From an uncultured Gellertiella sp. (lineage in GTDB: Bacteria; Pseudomonadota; Alphaproteobacteria; Rhizobiales; Rhizobiaceae), in assembly GCF_963457605.1 (NCBI RefSeq), contig NZ_OY735139.1, forward strand, positions 434,001 to 498,000: 64,000 nucleotides of DNA, given 5' to 3'. Below the pieces are notes generated by a model that was given only the letters and a program-made list of their open reading frames with translations, ran no database searches and had not been told where the DNA came from. Shown here piece after piece: positions 62,512 through 64,000 of this stretch (within the stretch, counting starts at the first letter, position 1; the number at the start of each line of letters is the position of its first letter). Both the position numbers and the translations under genes were made by a program.

Positions 62512-63609
62512 GTTCTTGCTCCCTGGGGATCGCTCCTGTCCCTGTTCCCGGACCGGGTAGGCCGAAACCCTCGCACGAATCAAGGCCGGAGCCTGTCCGC
62601 GATGCGGCGACAGATGGCGGCAATCCGGGGAAAACTGGAAATGAAGCCGAAATTGACCGCGGGCCAGATATGCGAAAACCGTGCAGGGCCGAAGACCCGG
62701 TGCACGGTTTGCCTTGTTACGCTGACGTCTCCCGCATACGCCGGGAGGCTCGCATTCAACCCGGTACGCAATACCTGATCCGGGAAGGCAGCCTTTTTAC
62801 CGGCTGCAGGAGAAGGTTTAGCGGGACAGTGTTACCGGATGGTTAGCGCCGGATTGCTTATTCTGGTTTTCAAAAAAATTTCCGGAGAAACGCTTTTTTG
62901 GGCAGGCGATGACCGTGACGCGAACAGGCCACAAAACGTCTTATCCTCAAGGGAAAGTCGCCATCGACCTTCCCCGGCGCACAAAATACCCATCCAAAGG
63001 TTTTATTTTACCATTGTGCGCACGCATTTAGTGTGTCGCATTTCGGCATTTGCGACCCTGCAATCAATGCTGTCAAACGCTTGTGAAAATGCTTTGTCGT
63101 TAAACAGTTGATTTCTGCGATGGAACCCTTACGCTAACATTTATGCGATCCATAAGGCGAGGCAGATGACAGGGTTCCACTGCTTCCAACAAGAATAGAT
63201 ATCGCACTCCGGAATGCTGCTTTCATCATGGAAAACAGCACGTTCCGTTCGCATGAAAGGCCCGGTTCAACCCGCACCAAGACGGGAATGCCAGTCCGGA
63301 CATGTGTTGTTGATGCCAGACTGGGGGGTCTTTCTACCATGAAGTCACTGTCCGTGAATCCGTCCGCAGAAGCGACCATCGCCGGGACGATTTGCGCGTG
63401 GACACGTGCCACATCTCATGAGCACAGAAACAGACCCGGCCGGGAGCGGTACGCTTCCGTCTTTGGCACCACGTGTGCCGATCCCGCCTCTGGCAATCGC
63501 CTGTATTCCGCTCACCCCGGACAACAGTCATCCGGCTTCGCCGGACCGATGTCCGCTGCCGCATCCTTGATGCCAGCGACCAACTAACCACCAGAAGGAG
63601 AACAGTTTA
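62512..63609. other. Long intergenic region with strong hairpins upstream of the binding-protein gene
   Basis: About 1.1 kb without a supported gene. A 10-bp perfect inverted repeat AAACCGTGCA (62676-62685) / TGCACGGTTT (62701-62710) and a second hairpin CTCCCG-CATACGC-CGGGAG (about 62727-62745) lie upstream of cobQ. Another palindrome GTGCGCAC is at 63016. Frames of up to 119 codons (e.g. 63228-63587 forward) have low-likelihood products. It probably carries the promoters for cobQ (leftward) and the binding protein (rightward). Confidence 0.45.
62676..62710. repeat. 10-bp inverted repeat upstream of cobQ
   Basis: AAACCGTGCA (62676-62685) and TGCACGGTTT (62701-62710), perfect arms with a 15-base spacer containing GGG and CCC that can pair further (GGGCCGAAGACCC). 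It may be a terminator or leader structure; no T-run follows in either direction. Confidence 0.6.
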
Positions 63610-64000
63610 ATGACCGAATTTGAACAGAAGCTGAAGGCAGCCGAAACGATGGCCGGACGCGGACAGATGTCCCGCCGCGAATTCGTGCAGCTTGCCATGG
63701 CGCTCGGAATTGCCCTGCCGGTTGCAGGCTCGATGTTTGCCAACGCGGCCAAGGCCGCCGACGTGAAGAAGGGCGGCGCCCTCGTGCTCGGCATGGAAGG
63801 CGGCTCGGCCTCCGACAGCTACGATCCGCGCACCTATGCGGACTCGGTGATGATTGCGGCTTCGCTTGCCTGCATGAACGGCCTCGTCGAATTCGACGAT
63901 GCCGGCAACACCACCGGCGAACTGCTGGAAAGCTGGGAATCCAAGCCGGGTGCCGCCGAATGGACCTTCAAGGTTCGCCAGGGCGTGAAGTTCTCGAACG
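63610..64000 (+). CDS. Peptide/solute ABC transporter substrate-binding protein, family 5 (5' part, runs off the edge)
   Basis: First 130 codons only. The N-terminus has a twin-arginine motif SRREFV (21-26), a hydrophobic stretch LAMALGIALPVAGSMF and an A-x-A site near 49 (AKAADVKKGG). The mature region, GGALVLGMEGGSASDSYDPR and then LVEFDDAGNTTGELLESWES, matches family-5 (DppA/OppA-like) binding proteins. ATG at 63610 is preceded by AGAAGGAG. A Tat signal on a solute-binding protein is known in some members. The rest, and its permease genes, lie outside. Confidence 0.88.
   Translation, partial: MTEFEQKLKAAETMAGRGQMSRREFVQLAMALGIALPVAGSMFANAAKAADVKKGGALVLGMEGGSASDSYDPRTYADSVMIAASLACMNGLVEFDDAGNTTGELLESWESKPGAAEWTFKVRQGVKFSN

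Noticed and set aside
63228-63587. A 119-codon frame upstream of the binding-protein gene
   Set aside because: Thr/Arg/Ser-rich peptide with no domain and no ribosome site; other frames of similar length overlap it on both strands.

Overview
The window reads as a chromosomal segment of a Rhizobiaceae alphaproteobacterium (Rhizobium/Agrobacterium/Allorhizobium type). The basis is the high GC content and several rhizobial loci: the acpXL-fabZ-fabF2-fabF1-adh-lpxXL cluster for the very-long-chain fatty acid of lipid A, a ccoNOQP plus fixGHIS pair with TTGAT-N4-ATCAA-type boxes and an adjacent hemN/fnrN pair, aerobic-type cob genes, and a znuCB-zur/znuA divergon. I saw no tRNA, rRNA, CRISPR array, transposase, integrase or prophage gene.

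Layout. 1-7810: a cut-off serine hydrolase, a KGG stress-type protein, an FAH-family hydrolase and a gamma-carbonic anhydrase, then zinc uptake and its regulator (zur, znuB, znuC against znuA, around a Zur-box-like palindrome), then an OGT-like glycosyltransferase. 7827-19308: a carbohydrate catabolic locus (aldo/keto reductase, Gfo/Idh/MocA dehydrogenase, TIM-barrel isomerase, beta-mannosidase-like GH2, complete ABC importer) with a divergent LacI regulator and two matching operators. 19351-20784: gnd. 20858-31299: micro-oxic respiration (fixGHIS, ccoNOQP) with an OmpA-like lipid-free envelope protein, an SRPBCC protein and a hemerythrin. 31320-33217: two related PAS proteins in AT-rich surroundings. 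33721-39151: the lipid A VLCFA cluster. 39294-41638: hemN and fnrN. 41670-43873: an L,D-transpeptidase and an RTX protein. 44658-62511: two blocks of cobalamin genes (cobDCBA; cobalt transporter cbtBA-cobPWNO under an AdoCbl riboswitch, then cobQ upstream) separated by GNAT, nucleoside hydrolase, cobE, a TSUP permease, a small acidic ORF and a Mesh1-like HD hydrolase. 63610-64000: the start of a Tat-type peptide-ABC binding protein.

How it fits together. FnrN (an Fnr with an N-terminal cysteine cluster) very probably controls hemN, ccoNOQP and fixGHIS through three boxes, each placed between divergent genes, which draws the SRPBCC and hemerythrin genes into the same candidate regulon. Haem (HemN), haem-copper oxidase (CcoNOQP) and its copper/assembly factors (FixGHIS) form one low-oxygen module. 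Cobalt import, chelation (CobN, CobW) and adenosylation (CobO) form another, governed by its end product.

Most of the window is well-known biology. The less expected items are: a ~100 bp two-hairpin intergenic repeat in four copies, one lying in the znuA leader and one supplying a stop codon; a FabF2 paralogue without an active-site cysteine (chain-length-factor-like); a half-size EamA protein at the end of the B12-riboswitch operon; a stand-alone Mesh1-type HD hydrolase; and the tandem PAS proteins. I did not find a clearly new defence or mobile system.
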